Source of the DNA: a bacterium
Lineage (GTDB): Bacteria > Chloroflexota > Chloroflexia > Chloroflexales > Kallotenuaceae
DNA: 64,000 nucleotides
NCBI GenBank assembly: GCA_016781505.1
Contig: JADDQF010000054.1
Coordinates: forward strand, 22,201 to 86,200
Direction: 5' to 3'
Below are positions 34,892 to 44,552 of this stretch, piece by piece. The position numbers were made by a program, and so were the translations under genes. The number at the start of each line of letters is the position of its first letter. The first letter of the stretch is position 1. The notes under the pieces were generated by a model. The model was given only the letters and a program-made list of their open reading frames with translations, was not told the DNA's origin and made no database searches.

Positions 34892-36952
34892 ATGACGCAG
34901 CATGCCCACACCAACCGGCTCATTGACGAGACCAGCCCCTACCTGCTGCAGCACGCCCACAACCCCGTCGATTGGTATCCGTGGGGGTCCGAAGCGCTTG
35001 AGCGAGCCCGCGCCGAGGATAAGCCGATCTTGCTGAGTGTAGGCTACTCGGCGTGTCACTGGTGCCACGTCATGGAGCGCGAAAGCTTCGAAGACGAGGA
35101 TACCGCCGCACTCATGAATGAGCATTTTGTCAACATCAAGGTTGACCGTGAGGAGCGGCCAGACATCGACGCGATCTATATGCAGGCAGTGCAGGCGATG
35201 ACACAGCACGGCGGCTGGCCGATGACCGTCTTTTTGACGCCGCAGGGCGAGCCGTTCTATGGCGGCACCTACTTTCCGCCGGAGCCGCGCTATGGCATGC
35301 CCAGCTTCCAGCAGCTCTTAAGCGCAATGTCCGACACCTGGCGTAATCGCCGCGACGATGTGCTGACCAGTGCGCGGGAGCTGACCGAGCATCTGGTGAC
35401 GGCCGAGCAGCTGAAGGCGGGAGCCGGAGGGCTCAACGAGCGGTTGCTCGACCAGGCTGCCAGTTCCATTCAGCAGCGGTTCGATCCGCGTTACGGTGGC
35501 TGGGGCAAGGCGCCCAAGTTTCCGGCGCCGCAGACGATCGATTTTCTGTTACGTCAATATCAGCGCAAAGGCGACGAAACCGTCCGGCAGCAGGCGGAGT
35601 ACACCCTGCTCCGCATGGCTCATGGCGGCATGTACGATCAGCTCGGCGGCGGCTTTCACCGGTATAGCGTCGACGAGAAATGGCTGGTGCCCCACTTCGA
35701 GAAGATGCTGTATGACAACGGCCAGCTGGCGCGCACCTATCTCCACGCATATCAATTGACCGGAAACACGGAATACCGCCGGATCGTGGAAGAAACGCTG
35801 GACTATATCATGCGCGAGATGACGGCTCCGGAAGGCGGCTATTACGCGGCGCAGGATGCGGACAGCGAAGGCGTCGAAGGCAAGTTCTTTGTCTGGACGG
35901 CAGCCGAGGTACGCCAGGCGCTGGGCGAGGACGCTAATCTGTTCGCCCAGATCTACGATGTGACTACACGGGGCAATTGGGAGCACACCAATATTTTGCA
36001 TCTGCCGCGACCGATTGAAGATATTGCCCGTGTGACCGGACAGCCGGTGGAGCGGCTGCGGGAAGTGGTGGAGCGGGGCAAGCGTACGCTCTTTGCGCTG
36101 CGCGAGCAGCGGGTTCACCCCCAGCGTGACGACAAGGTGCTGACGAACTGGAACGGCCTGATGCTGGCCGCCATGGCGGATGCCGGGCGTGTCCTTGATC
36201 GCCAGGACTATTTGGAAAGTGCCCAGCACAACGCCGAATTCGTCCTGACTGCCATGCGGGTCAATGGTCGGCTACGGCACAGCTACAAGGATGGCCAGGC
36301 CAAAGTCGAAGCATTCTTGAGTGATTATGCACTCTATGCCGAGGGTCTGCTCACGCTGTATCGGGCAACTTTTGAGCTGCGGTGGCTCCAGGCGGCCCGC
36401 GATCTTGCCGAGCATATGCTTGCGCACTTCTGGGATCAGGAACAGGGCGGCTTTTTCCAAACCAGCGACGAGCACGAGACATTAATTGCGCGGCCAAAGG
36501 ATTTGTTTGACGAGGCAGTTCCTTCGGGCAATGCCGTTGCAGCCCATGTGCTGCTGCAGCTCGGCGCGCTGTTGGGCGAGCCCGAGTACGACCGACGAGC
36601 GCGTGCAACGATCGAGCTCGTGACAAGCGCACTACAGCAGTATCCCAGCGCCTTCGCGACCATGCTCAACGCTCTTGATTTTGCGCTGGCGGTACCGCGT
36701 GAGGTGGCGATCATGGGCGAGCCGCGGGATGCGGCAACCCAGCGTCTGATCGATGCGCTGGATACCCGTTGGCTGCCGAATGTGATTGTGGCGGCGGCTC
36801 ATCCAGACGATACAGCGGCCGCCGAGCTTGTTCCGCTGCTACGGGAACGGCCCCTGCGTGACGGCAAAGCAACGGCGTATGTGTGTCGCTCATTTGTATG
36901 TAACCTGCCCACAACCGAGCCGGACGAGATGCTGCGTCAGCTCGACTCCTAA
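34892..36952 (+). CDS. Thioredoxin-domain / N-acylglucosamine-2-epimerase-like protein (DUF255, YyaL/spermatogenesis-20 family)
   Basis: A 686-residue protein. The N-terminal thioredoxin-like domain has [15 protein letters not shown] and [16 protein letters not shown] (CHWC redox pair) near residue 50. The alpha/alpha-barrel part includes [49 protein letters not shown] and [15 protein letters not shown]. Length and layout match YyaL-type proteins, whose function is not settled. ATG at 34892 follows GCGAGGACAG. The 248 bp before it (34644-34891) is open in frame but looks non-coding. Confidence 0.92.
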   Translation: MTQHAHTNRLIDETSPYLLQHAHNPVDWYPWGSEALERARAEDKPILLSVGYSACHWCHVMERESFEDEDTAALMNEHFVNIKVDREERPDIDAIYMQAVQAMTQHGGWPMTVFLTPQGEPFYGGTYFPPEPRYGMPSFQQLLSAMSDTWRNRRDDVLTSARELTEHLVTAEQLKAGAGGLNERLLDQAASSIQQRFDPRYGGWGKAPKFPAPQTIDFLLRQYQRKGDETVRQQAEYTLLRMAHGGMYDQLGGGFHRYSVDEKWLVPHFEKMLYDNGQLARTYLHAYQLTGNTEYRRIVEETLDYIMREMTAPEGGYYAAQDADSEGVEGKFFVWTAAEVRQALGEDANLFAQIYDVTTRGNWEHTNILHLPRPIEDIARVTGQPVERLREVVERGKRTLFALREQRVHPQRDDKVLTNWNGLMLAAMADAGRVLDRQDYLESAQHNAEFVLTAMRVNGRLRHSYKDGQAKVEAFLSDYALYAEGLLTLYRATFELRWLQAARDLAEHMLAHFWDQEQGGFFQTSDEHETLIARPKDLFDEAVPSGNAVAAHVLLQLGALLGEPEYDRRARATIELVTSALQQYPSAFATMLNALDFALAVPREVAIMGEPRDAATQRLIDALDTRWLPNVIVAAAHPDDTAAAELVPLLRERPLRDGKATAYVCRSFVCNLPTTEPDEMLRQLDS

Positions 36953-37090
36953 CCCTGACTCAAGCAGCCGGCCGGGCCACACGAAAATCTTCGGCGGCTC
37001 GGTCGGCTCACCTGGCAGCTAGGGCAGCATATCCCGGCGCTGCGCCTCCTCCCGCCGAGTCATAACTCCCGGCGGTGCTGTTCAAACGGA

Positions 37091-39199
37091 CTACCCGACG
37101 CGCACCGACTTTTTCCCGGCGCCCTTCAACAGCATGACTTGGGTATCACACATGGGCATATCGCCGGATGGCCGCACATAGGTGCCGTCAGGCCGCAGCT
37201 CATGAGCGTTCACGGTATCATGCAGGTAGCTTTCCAAAATCTCATCGCGCAGGCGCTGCACCAGATCGGCCTGATGCACCGGAAACAGCACTTCCACCCG
37301 CCGGTTAAGATTGCGACTCATCAGGTCGGCTGAGCCAAGGTATACCTCGCGCTTGCCACCGTTATGGAAATAGTAGATTCGGCTATGCTCAAGGAACCGC
37401 CCGATGACGGAGCGGACCCGAATACGCTCCGAGATACCCGGAACTCCGGGCCGTAAGCAGCATACACCGCGAATGATCAGGTCGATCTGTACGCCCGCTT
37501 TGCTGGCTGTGTACAGCGCTTCAATCATCTGCGGATCGGTCAGCGTGTTCATCTTCAAGATCAGCTGGCCATTGCCCTGCTCTTTGTGCCGCTGTATTTC
37601 GCGCTCGATCAGCCCTTGGAGCGCCTGCCGTGCGTTAACGGGCGCGACCAAAAACTGGCGATACGACCGCTGCGCGGAGTAGCCGGTGAGATAATTGAAC
37701 ACATCCGACGCATCCGCGCCAAAGTCAGGATTTACGGTCAGCAAACCGAGGTCGGTGTACAAGTGCGCGGTAGCCACATTATAGTTACCGGTGCTGAGAT
37801 GGACATAGCGTCTGATCCCGTCCCGCTCTTTGCGCACGATCAGGGCGATTTTGCAATGCGTCTTCAGACCGACCAGGCCGTACACCACGTGAACGCCCAC
37901 ACTTTCAAGCTGCTTGGCCCACTCGATATTGTTTTCCTCGTCGAAGCGGGCTTTAAGCTCCATCAGCACCGTCACCTGTTTGCCGTTTTCACGTGCCCGA
38001 ATCAATGCCTCGACCAGCGGCGTATTGCGGCCGACCCGGTACAGCGTTTGTTTGATCGCCAGCACCTGTGGATCTTCGGCCGCAGCCTGGATCAGATCGA
38101 CAACCGGCATAAACGAGTCAAAGGGATGATGCAGCAAAATGTCGCCGCTGTGGATGGCCGCAAAGGGATCGACCGCATCTTCCAGCACCTCCGGCACATG
38201 CGGCACAAATGGCGCATCCTTGAGATCGGGCCGGTCGATGTTATACAGCTGCATCAGCTGTGACAAGCCAAGCGGACCGGTCACGCGGTACAAGTCGTCG
38301 GGCGCGACCTCCATGTTTTCCATCAAGATGTCCAGCACATGCTGCGGCATTGACTGATCGACCGTAAGCCGCACCACTCGCCCAAATTGGCGCTGGCGAA
38401 TCCCGTGCTCGATCGTACGGAGCAAATCCGCCGCTTCTTCCTCCTGCAGATCAACATCGCCGTTGCGCGTTACCCGGAACGGATAGGTCTCCGCCACCGG
38501 CATACCCGGAAACAGCGCGCCAACATGTGCCGCAATCAGCTGCTCCAGCCACACAAAGACCTGCGTACCGTCATTCGCCGGCAACTGCATCAGCCGGGGC
38601 AACACTTCCGGCACCTTGACACGGGCGAACCGCTCGCCTTGGTGGCGATCCGCAATCACCACCGCCAGGCTGAGGCTAAGATTGGAGATATGCGGAAACG
38701 GATGGCCCGGATCAAAGGCCAGCGGCGTGAGCACCGGAAAGATTTCTTGATAAAAAAGCTTACGCCCAGCTTCACGGTGCGTGGGATCCAGCTCGTCATA
38801 GTTGCACACCATGATGCCGTTAGCCCGCAGCTGCGGCAGCAAATCCGTTTCCCAGCAGCGCCGCTGCAGCTCAGTCAGCTGCTCGACGACCGGCTTGATC
38901 TGCGCCATCTGCTCCTGCGGCGATAGCCCATCCGGCGATGGCTCGATCACGCCCGCATCGATCTGTTCGCGAATGCCTGCTACCCGCACCATGAAAAACT
39001 CATCCAGGTTGGACGAGAAGATCGCCATGAATTTGACACGCTCCAGGAGTGGATGACGAGTTTCCAGGGCTTCGCCGAGCACACGACGGTTGAACTGGAG
39101 CCAGCTGAGCTCACGATTCAGGTAGCGATCCGCGCCCAGCGGCGGTAGTTTAGGAAATTCTTCTCGAGCAACTAGTTTGCGTTTATTCTTTTTCGGCAT
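37091..39199 (-). CDS. ppk1: Polyphosphate kinase 1
   Basis: A 702-residue enzyme making polyphosphate from ATP, of normal PPK1 length. Visible are the N-terminal YLNRELSWLQFNRRVL, FSSNLDEFFMVRVAG, HHPFDSFMPVVDLIQAA, KQTLYRVG, the catalytic His in RYVHLSTGNYN and the second conserved segment near GVCCLRPGVPGISERIRV. The C-terminus ends in basic residues. ATG at 39199 has GGAAGTG upstream. It converges on the YyaL gene. No exopolyphosphatase gene is adjacent. Confidence 0.97.
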   Translation of the reverse strand: MPKKNKRKLVAREEFPKLPPLGADRYLNRELSWLQFNRRVLGEALETRHPLLERVKFMAIFSSNLDEFFMVRVAGIREQIDAGVIEPSPDGLSPQEQMAQIKPVVEQLTELQRRCWETDLLPQLRANGIMVCNYDELDPTHREAGRKLFYQEIFPVLTPLAFDPGHPFPHISNLSLSLAVVIADRHQGERFARVKVPEVLPRLMQLPANDGTQVFVWLEQLIAAHVGALFPGMPVAETYPFRVTRNGDVDLQEEEAADLLRTIEHGIRQRQFGRVVRLTVDQSMPQHVLDILMENMEVAPDDLYRVTGPLGLSQLMQLYNIDRPDLKDAPFVPHVPEVLEDAVDPFAAIHSGDILLHHPFDSFMPVVDLIQAAAEDPQVLAIKQTLYRVGRNTPLVEALIRARENGKQVTVLMELKARFDEENNIEWAKQLESVGVHVVYGLVGLKTHCKIALIVRKERDGIRRYVHLSTGNYNVATAHLYTDLGLLTVNPDFGADASDVFNYLTGYSAQRSYRQFLVAPVNARQALQGLIEREIQRHKEQGNGQLILKMNTLTDPQMIEALYTASKAGVQIDLIIRGVCCLRPGVPGISERIRVRSVIGRFLEHSRIYYFHNGGKREVYLGSADLMSRNLNRRVEVLFPVHQADLVQRLRDEILESYLHDTVNAHELRPDGTYVRPSGDMPMCDTQVMLLKGAGKKSVRVG

Positions 39200-39626
39200 G
39201 GGGCAACACTTCCTGCAAGTTCAACCATACCGCAAAGGGCTAGGCTGATCTATTCTAGCAGACACTGCGCAGTTCGTGCCAACAATCGTGCCATGAACGT
39301 ACGCCATGCGCCAAACTTCAGGCTATGGGCCGATAGTACTCTTTACACGCCCATACCCACACAATCGGCCAACTCCTGCCAATTGCAGCACCTGCCTGAA
39401 ATCAGTATGCTCAAGCACACACGACGCCGAGCTGTTGCAGGAACAGCGGTCCAGTATCCACAGCACCCTGCTTTGATCGCGTGTGCGTTCCCGTCGCGGC
39501 GCGCTAGCTGCGGCACCATACGCGTTCAGGGTTGACGGATATCAACGCAAAAGCCGACAACAGCCTTCTTTCAACCATTGGCATGGTACCGACCTCGCGC
39601 GCCATGCCTCCTCATCCGGAGCATTC
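39200..39626. other. Intergenic region, 427 bp, between divergent ppk1 and 39627 gene
   Basis: It should carry the ppk1 promoter on the minus strand; a TAGAAT hexamer near 39256 is a weak -10 candidate. The plus-strand open frames in 39293-39626 lack good ribosome binding sites and resemble no family, so I call no gene. Confidence 0.4.
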
Positions 39627-40286
39627 ATGTCCAACGTCCAACCAAACCCTCCATCCGGCACAGCTCCTTTCCAGCCGCACAACGTGCCAGCCCCGCCCAC
39701 ATCCAACCGCAAGCTATGGGTCATTCTTGGGTCAGTCGTCGGAGGCGGCTGTCTGGTGATGGTATCTGGCGCCATCATCTTGATCGGCGTACTTTCGCTC
39801 CTGGGACGCCGAGTCGAAAGCACATTCGAGCAAATTAACAGTGGCCTTGAGCAGACCGCCGCTGCGCCGCCCACGCCGCTACCCGTCGGCGCTAGGAGTA
39901 CAGGCCGAGTTGATCGGACACTCTCACAAAGCATCGCGGTCATCGTGGCAGATCTGGAATTTGAGCAGGGCACCAGTATGGTAAAGCCCGAAGCCAGCCA
40001 CGAATTCCTGATCATCACCTATAAAACAACGGGCGGCACGCGGGCAGATGTGACACGTCTGCTAAACAACATCAAAGCTTCCACCCGCATCATGGACGAC
40101 ACAGGACAAACATTTGCGTGTTGTGCCGACGACTTGATGCACGCGAAGCAGCTGGATCAGCCCGTGTTCAACACGAACGGGAGTGTTTTCAAAGTTGCCT
40201 ACGAGGTTCCAACGAACGCCCAAGCCTTATTTTGGGTGGAAAGCAATCAATCCGGCGCGATATCCGGCAGGATCAAGCTGCGCTAA
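39627..40286 (+). CDS. Membrane-anchored protein with extracellular DUF4352-like domain
   Basis: A 219-residue protein. A Pro-rich N-terminus (about 1-28) precedes one helix (LWVILGSVVGGGCLVMVSGA), a short linker and a beta-rich domain from about 95 to the end (FLIITYKTTGGTRADV ... FKVAYEVPTNAQALFW). The domain shape recalls DUF4352 / telomere-repeat-factor-like extracellular domains, a weak match made by eye. ATG at 39627 follows CCGGAGC. The frame upstream to 39483 is rejected. A hairpin follows the stop. Confidence 0.6.
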   Translation: MSNVQPNPPSGTAPFQPHNVPAPPTSNRKLWVILGSVVGGGCLVMVSGAIILIGVLSLLGRRVESTFEQINSGLEQTAAAPPTPLPVGARSTGRVDRTLSQSIAVIVADLEFEQGTSMVKPEASHEFLIITYKTTGGTRADVTRLLNNIKASTRIMDDTGQTFACCADDLMHAKQLDQPVFNTNGSVFKVAYEVPTNAQALFWVESNQSGAISGRIKLR

Positions 40287-40323
40287 ACCGGGCAGTAGCG
40301 AACGTGCCTTGCTGATCATGAAA

Positions 40324-40355
40324 CGCCAGCTTGGAGCAAAGCCTCCAGGCTGGCG
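40324..40355. terminator. Hairpin between convergent genes (39627 gene and tatC)
   Basis: A stem of 13 bp (40324-40336 with 40343-40355, one T-G wobble) and a 6-nt loop, between the plus-strand stop at 40286 and the tatC stop at 40400. No T-run is seen. Confidence 0.55.
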
Positions 40356-40399
40356 CTACATACCGCGCGCCTTGCAGCGAGTACATTTACGGGGCCGAG

Positions 40400-41185
40400 C
40401 TAGGAGCCGGCCACCACGGTTTTCTTGCGCGGCGCAAACAACGCCAACAGCAGGCCAAACTCATACAGCAAATACATCGGCACGGCGACAAGCGCTAAAT
40501 TCACGGGATCGGCGGTAGGCGTCACAATCGCCGCGATGATCGTGATAATCAGGATGGCGTAGCGGCGATATTTCGTTAGCGTTTTGCGCTCTACCGCTCC
40601 CAGCCAGATTAACGAGTACACCAGCACCGGCATCTCGAACAGCACGCCGTTCAGCAGCATCAAGCGTGTAAACAGTGACAAGAAAGATTCGACCGTGGGC
40701 TCGATGCGAAATCGTCCCGCCCCTTCCAACAGCAGAAAGTTAAGCGCCGCGGGAACGGTGATGTACCAGCCAAACACCAGACCGGCAAGAAAGCAGAGCA
40801 TAATAAACGGCAGCGCGGTGAAAATAATCTTACGCTCACGTGTCGTTAAGCCAGGCACGATAAACGCCAACAATTGGTAGATGATGACCGGCATCGCGAG
40901 GGAAATACCAATGCCTAACGCCACCTTAATCGCGTTGGTAAACACTTCGGCCGGCGCGACGGCTTGAAGTCCCGTCCCCGGTGGCGTTTGCTCATTTCTA
41001 ATGAACTCAATGAAACGGTATTGGTCGTAGCGTACCAGGATAAATCCGACGACAAGGCCAACGGCCAGCGCTAAAGATGCTTTGACCAGGCGATTGCGCA
41101 GCTCGATCAGATGCTCAAGCCACGACATCGCCGCGGGATCTTCGGGAGGCGCGACCGGCACGGGTGGTGTTTGGGTAGTTTGCAT
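40400..41185 (-). CDS. tatC: Twin-arginine translocase subunit TatC
   Basis: A 261-residue six-helix membrane protein, the receptor core of the Tat folded-protein exporter. Diagnostic is MSWLEHLIELRNRLVKA (the HLxELRxR motif) near residue 20, with FVxPGLTxRERK and FEMPVLVY further on. ATG at 41185 (MQTTQTPPVP) lies 13 bp after the tatA/B stop, matching family starts; the open frame upstream overlaps tatA/B and is rejected. Confidence 0.95.
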   Translation of the reverse strand: MQTTQTPPVPVAPPEDPAAMSWLEHLIELRNRLVKASLALAVGLVVGFILVRYDQYRFIEFIRNEQTPPGTGLQAVAPAEVFTNAIKVALGIGISLAMPVIIYQLLAFIVPGLTTRERKIIFTALPFIMLCFLAGLVFGWYITVPAALNFLLLEGAGRFRIEPTVESFLSLFTRLMLLNGVLFEMPVLVYSLIWLGAVERKTLTKYRRYAILIITIIAAIVTPTADPVNLALVAVPMYLLYEFGLLLALFAPRKKTVVAGS

Positions 41186-41198
41186 GAAGTTCACTTCA

Positions 41199-41798
41199 TT
41201 ATTCGTAATGCCACGAGGTTTCGGCTGCCCGCCTGTCCGGTTCGTTGGACCCGGCGCCATTCGTGGCAACCGCCGGAACTGATTCGGCGGCGACTGCAGG
41301 TGCCGGATTGGCAGCCTCGTCGGCAACGCCATTGGTAGGCGCCACTGGTACCACCGGCGCGGCGCTATTCGCAGCCTGAGCCGGAATTTCTGCGCTGCGC
41401 GTTTCCGCAAGGACCGCAGCTTCGGGAGCGCGCGTTTCCGCCAGTGGCTTGTCGAGCAGATCGTCCTGCAACACATCGCGGCCCAACTGCTCAAGACTCA
41501 GCTTGGGCGCGTTTGCCAGCTGCTTAAGTTCGGGCGCGTCGGCGCCCAAGTCATCCAACAAGTTGCGGCTGAAATCGCGGACCTGCTGCCGTGGATCGAG
41601 CGCACGCAGCTCGCGGATGGATTGCTCGATATCGTCGAACTCGGGGCCTAGGTCGGCGCGGAGATTGGCGTACATGCGCCGCAGATCGCGCACAACGGTG
41701 CCCAGCTGATGCGCAAGGCCCGGCAATCGCTCCGGCCCGACGACCACCAGCGCAACGATCAAAATAAGCACGAGCTCAGAAAAGCCTATACCAAACAT
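41199..41798 (-). CDS. Twin-arginine translocase TatA/TatB-type subunit
   Basis: A 199-residue protein. It opens with the Tat helix MFGIGFSELVLILIVALVVVGPERLP and an amphipathic helix (GLAHQLGTVVRDLRRMY). An acidic helical region and an Ala/Pro-rich low-complexity tail from about 120 follow. The length and the VGPERLP turn favour TatB, though TatA is possible. It is followed directly by tatC, forming a compact Tat unit. Confidence 0.9.
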   Translation of the reverse strand: MFGIGFSELVLILIVALVVVGPERLPGLAHQLGTVVRDLRRMYANLRADLGPEFDDIEQSIRELRALDPRQQVRDFSRNLLDDLGADAPELKQLANAPKLSLEQLGRDVLQDDLLDKPLAETRAPEAAVLAETRSAEIPAQAANSAAPVVPVAPTNGVADEAANPAPAVAAESVPAVATNGAGSNEPDRRAAETSWHYE

Positions 41799-41980
41799 AC
41801 CACCATGTTACCATATCCTATCCACACTCTGCCATATACGCCCAGACGCAGCCGCATGGATGCAGCCTCCAGCTTGGGGCAGCAGCGTAAGCCACTGGAC
41901 GCCGCCGGCGGAGCGGACAATTCGGTTGTTGCGCTCCCCTCGATCAAACCCAACCCACAGCACACTTTCCCGGTAGCACA

Positions 41981-42008
41981 AAAACGCCGCGCAGGAGCGC
42001 GGCGTTTT
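41981..42008 (-). terminator. Intrinsic terminator downstream of acpP
   Basis: Perfect 12-bp inverted repeat (AAAACGCCGCGC, loop AGGA) at 41981-41992 and 41997-42008. Read on the minus strand the stem ends in a T-run, 20 bp after the acpP stop. It probably ends the long fatty-acid operon and separates it from the tat genes. Confidence 0.8.
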
Positions 42009-42027
42009 GGGTTAAGATCCTGAGCTT

Positions 42028-42255
42028 CTATTTTGCTCGATCCTGCAGATACTGCATGGCATCGCCGACCGTCACAATCTTTTCGGCATCCTCATCGGGA
42101 ATTTCGACGCCAAACTCTTCTTCCAAGGACATGATCAGCTCAACCAGGTCCAGCGAGTCGGCCTGCAAATCATCGGTAAACCGCGCTTCGGGTACGATCT
42201 TGTTGTCTTCGACGCCAAGCTGCTCCGAAATCAGTTTCCGCAAACGCTCTTCCAT
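42028..42255 (-). CDS. acpP: Acyl carrier protein
   Basis: A 75-residue acidic four-helix carrier. The phosphopantetheine attachment site DSLDLVEL carries Ser34. Helix II/III residues are typical of bacterial ACPs ([16 protein letters not shown]). ATG at 42255 (MEERLRK) is preferred because AAGGAG sits directly against the upstream ATG at 42264. It is the last gene before a strong terminator, downstream of nusB, and serves the FabD/FabG/FabH enzymes encoded in the same block. Confidence 0.97.
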   Translation of the reverse strand: MEERLRKLISEQLGVEDNKIVPEARFTDDLQADSLDLVELIMSLEEEFGVEIPDEDAEKIVTVGDAMQYLQDRAK

Positions 42256-42281
42256 GTGGGGCATCTCCTTGTTGGATTTGA

Positions 42282-42698
42282 TTAGGCCTGTCGCTGCGTG
42301 ACGACGGTGCCTAAGACACCATTGACAAAGCGACCTGAATTGTCGCCACCATAATGTTTGGCCAGCTCAACCGCTTCGTTGATCGCGGCTTTTGCCGGCG
42401 CGGGATCTTGATCGTTAAGCAGCAATTCCCAGATGGCGAGGCGCAAAATTGCCTTTTCGATGGCGGGCATCTGGTAGATTGGCCAGTTGGGCGCTGCTTG
42501 TTCGATCACGCCGTCCAGATATTCGCGTCGCTCCCATGCACCGCGCACGATTCGCCGCGCAAACTCGGCCGCATCTTCCGGCAGCGCCTCATCGTCCAGC
42601 CGACGCTCAATGGTGGCCTCGAGTGGATGATCCGTCACATCAAGCTCGTACAGCGATTGCATCGCTACTACCCGCGCGCGATGTCGGACGTTAGCCAC
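42282..42698 (-). CDS. nusB: Transcription antitermination factor NusB
   Basis: A 138-residue all-helical RNA-binding protein used in rRNA antitermination. It opens [20 protein letters not shown], the usual NusB start, and carries [15 protein letters not shown] and [29 protein letters not shown] at 42698 follows a strong GGAGG at 6-nt spacing. It overlaps the asp23 gene by 8 bp, an arrangement also seen in Firmicutes (accC-asp23-nusB). Confidence 0.95.
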   Translation of the reverse strand: MANVRHRARVVAMQSLYELDVTDHPLEATIERRLDDEALPEDAAEFARRIVRGAWERREYLDGVIEQAAPNWPIYQMPAIEKAILRLAIWELLLNDQDPAPAKAAINEAVELAKHYGGDNSGRFVNGVLGTVVTQRQA

Positions 42699-43032
42699 GC
42701 GCCGCCTCCACATCCTGGATGTACACATTTACCTCGCGTACATCCATACCTACCATGTTGCCGATCGCATGGGCAATCGCCGCTTGCACCTGCTGCCCCA
42801 AGTCAAGCAGCTGGGCATCACTTTGCGCCACAAGATACACATCCGCGCTGACGCCGCCACCAACACGTACCAGCACGCCATCGCGCGTATGACTCCCGGT
42901 CAGCAGCTGGCCAACCCGTGATGGCGGAACAGCTCCCATCCGCACCACACCTTGCACATCTTGTGCCGTGCGGCTGATAATCCCAATCAATGCGATGGGC
43001 GACATTGTGACGGTTCCGTTTGGTCCTGGCAT
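42691..43032 (-). CDS. Asp23/Gls24 family envelope stress-type protein
   Basis: A 113-residue Asp23/Gls24 (DUF322) protein. It has the [23 protein letters not shown] opening, [30 protein letters not shown], and [16 protein letters not shown]. Members are soluble and often membrane-associated in clusters; the exact role is unclear. It sits between accC and nusB with an 8-bp overlap with nusB. Confidence 0.92.
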   Translation of the reverse strand: MPGPNGTVTMSPIALIGIISRTAQDVQGVVRMGAVPPSRVGQLLTGSHTRDGVLVRVGGGVSADVYLVAQSDAQLLDLGQQVQAAIAHAIGNMVGMDVREVNVYIQDVEAARG

Positions 43033-43102
43033 AACGTTGTTCCAGCTCGGAGGCGCAGGCTATGATCGGATCGGCATAAGCCCGCGCCTGGTTGCCCATG
43101 GG

Positions 43103-44455
43103 TTATTGTTTTTGGCGTTCGATAAATTCATTCAGGTAGCGCGTCGAAACATCACCCCGCCGATAGTTCGCATCTTCAAGCAATGCCTGCTGAAACGGGA
43201 TCGTCGTCTTCACTCCCGTGATGATACACTCGTCCAGCGCTCGCTGCATCCGCGTGATCGCTTCAGCCCGGTCGGCGCCCCACACAATGATCTTGGCCAG
43301 CAGTGAGTCATAGTTGGGCGGCACAACATAGCTGGAGTACAGATGTGAGTCGATGCGCACTCCTGGCCCGCCCGGCGGCAAGAATAAATCGACCTCGCCA
43401 GCCTGAGGCATGAAATCCCGCGCTGGATCTTCGGCGTTGACACGACACTCTATCGCATGCCCGGTCATTCTAACGTCAGCCTGCTGGAGTGTCAAACGTT
43501 CTCCGGCTGCGACGCGCAGCTGCCATTTGACCAGATCCAGCCCCGTCACCCATTCCGTGACCGGATGCTCAACCTGAATCCGGGTATTCATCTCGATGAA
43601 GTAATAGTTGCCCTGGGGATCCATCAAAAATTCCATGGTGCCCACACCGGTATAGTTGATGGTTTTGGCACCGGCTACGGCGGCAGCGCCCATCCGCTCC
43701 CGCAGCTCCGCGTCGACGACCGTCGAGGGCGCCTCTTCCAGCAGCTTTTGATGCCGACGCTGAATAGAGCACTCGCGCTCGCCCAGATGAATCACATTGC
43801 CATAGTTGTCGCCGAGCACCTGGATCTCAATATGCCGCGCAACCGGCAAAAACTTTTCCATGTACAAAGCGCCGCTGCCAAAGGCAGCCTCGGCTTCGGC
43901 CTTGGCCGTGGCAAATGCACGCGGCAGCTCGGCCTCGTCGGGCACAATGCGCATCCCGCGGCCACCCCCGCCCGCGGCCGCTTTCAGCAGCACCGGATAG
44001 CCCATGCCTGCGGCAAGCTCACGCGCTTCGTCCACCGTGTTGATCGTCTGCTCCGAGCCGGGCATGACCGGCAAGCCGGCATCTCGCATCGCCGCCCGCG
44101 CCGCAGCTTTGTCGCCCATGATCGCGATCACATCCGGCTCGGGCCCGATGTACGTCAGCCCGCACTGCTTGATGATCTCGGCAAAATACGGGTTTTCTGA
44201 AAGGAAGCCATAGCCCGGATGGACGGCATCGCAGCCGGAGATCAAGGCCGCACTGATCAACGACGGCGCATGAAGATAGCTCTTTGCCGCCGGCGGCGGA
44301 CCGATACACACCGCCTCGTCCGACAACCGCACCGCCAAAGAATCGCGGTCGGCCTCCGAATACGCAACCACCGTCTGCAGGCCAAGCTCATGGCAGGCCC
44401 GCACGATTCGCACGGCAATCTCGCCGCGATTTGCGATTAAAACTTTTTCAAGCAT
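43103..44455 (-). CDS. accC: Acetyl-CoA carboxylase biotin carboxylase subunit
   Basis: A 450-residue ATP-grasp enzyme that carboxylates the biotin of BCCP for malonyl-CoA production. It opens MLEKVLIANRGEIAVRIVRA, has the Gly-rich loop KAAAGGGGRGMRIV near residue 160, ERECSIQRRHQKLLEEAPS and FIEMNTRIQVEHPVTE. Normal length. No accB (BCCP), accA or accD is in the window, although accB usually precedes accC. It lies 71 bp upstream of asp23 and 98 bp after the third fabG-type gene. Confidence 0.97.
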   Translation of the reverse strand: MLEKVLIANRGEIAVRIVRACHELGLQTVVAYSEADRDSLAVRLSDEAVCIGPPPAAKSYLHAPSLISAALISGCDAVHPGYGFLSENPYFAEIIKQCGLTYIGPEPDVIAIMGDKAAARAAMRDAGLPVMPGSEQTINTVDEARELAAGMGYPVLLKAAAGGGGRGMRIVPDEAELPRAFATAKAEAEAAFGSGALYMEKFLPVARHIEIQVLGDNYGNVIHLGERECSIQRRHQKLLEEAPSTVVDAELRERMGAAAVAGAKTINYTGVGTMEFLMDPQGNYYFIEMNTRIQVEHPVTEWVTGLDLVKWQLRVAAGERLTLQQADVRMTGHAIECRVNAEDPARDFMPQAGEVDLFLPPGGPGVRIDSHLYSSYVVPPNYDSLLAKIIVWGADRAEAITRMQRALDECIITGVKTTIPFQQALLEDANYRRGDVSTRYLNEFIERQKQ

Positions 44456-44461
44456 ATGTTC

Positions 44462-44548
44462 CAGGCATCAGGCATCAGGCATCGGGCATCAGGTACTCGT
44501 TCTTGCAGTAAAGGGCAGAACTGAAACCTGAAGCCTATAACCTGAAGC
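44462..44548. repeat. Low-complexity intergenic repeat (CAGGCAT and ACCTGAAGCCT units)
   Basis: Four tandem CAGGCAT-type units (44462-44493, one with CGGGCAT), then two ACCTGAAGCCT units near 44526-44548. The gap lies between accC and the third fabG-type gene. A related patch occurs at 46697-46780. Confidence 0.7.
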
Positions 44549-44552
44549 CTTG

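Noticed and set aside
41186-41494. Upstream extension of tatC into tatA/B
   Set aside because: It would read another frame of tatA/B; the ATG at 41185 fits TatC starts.
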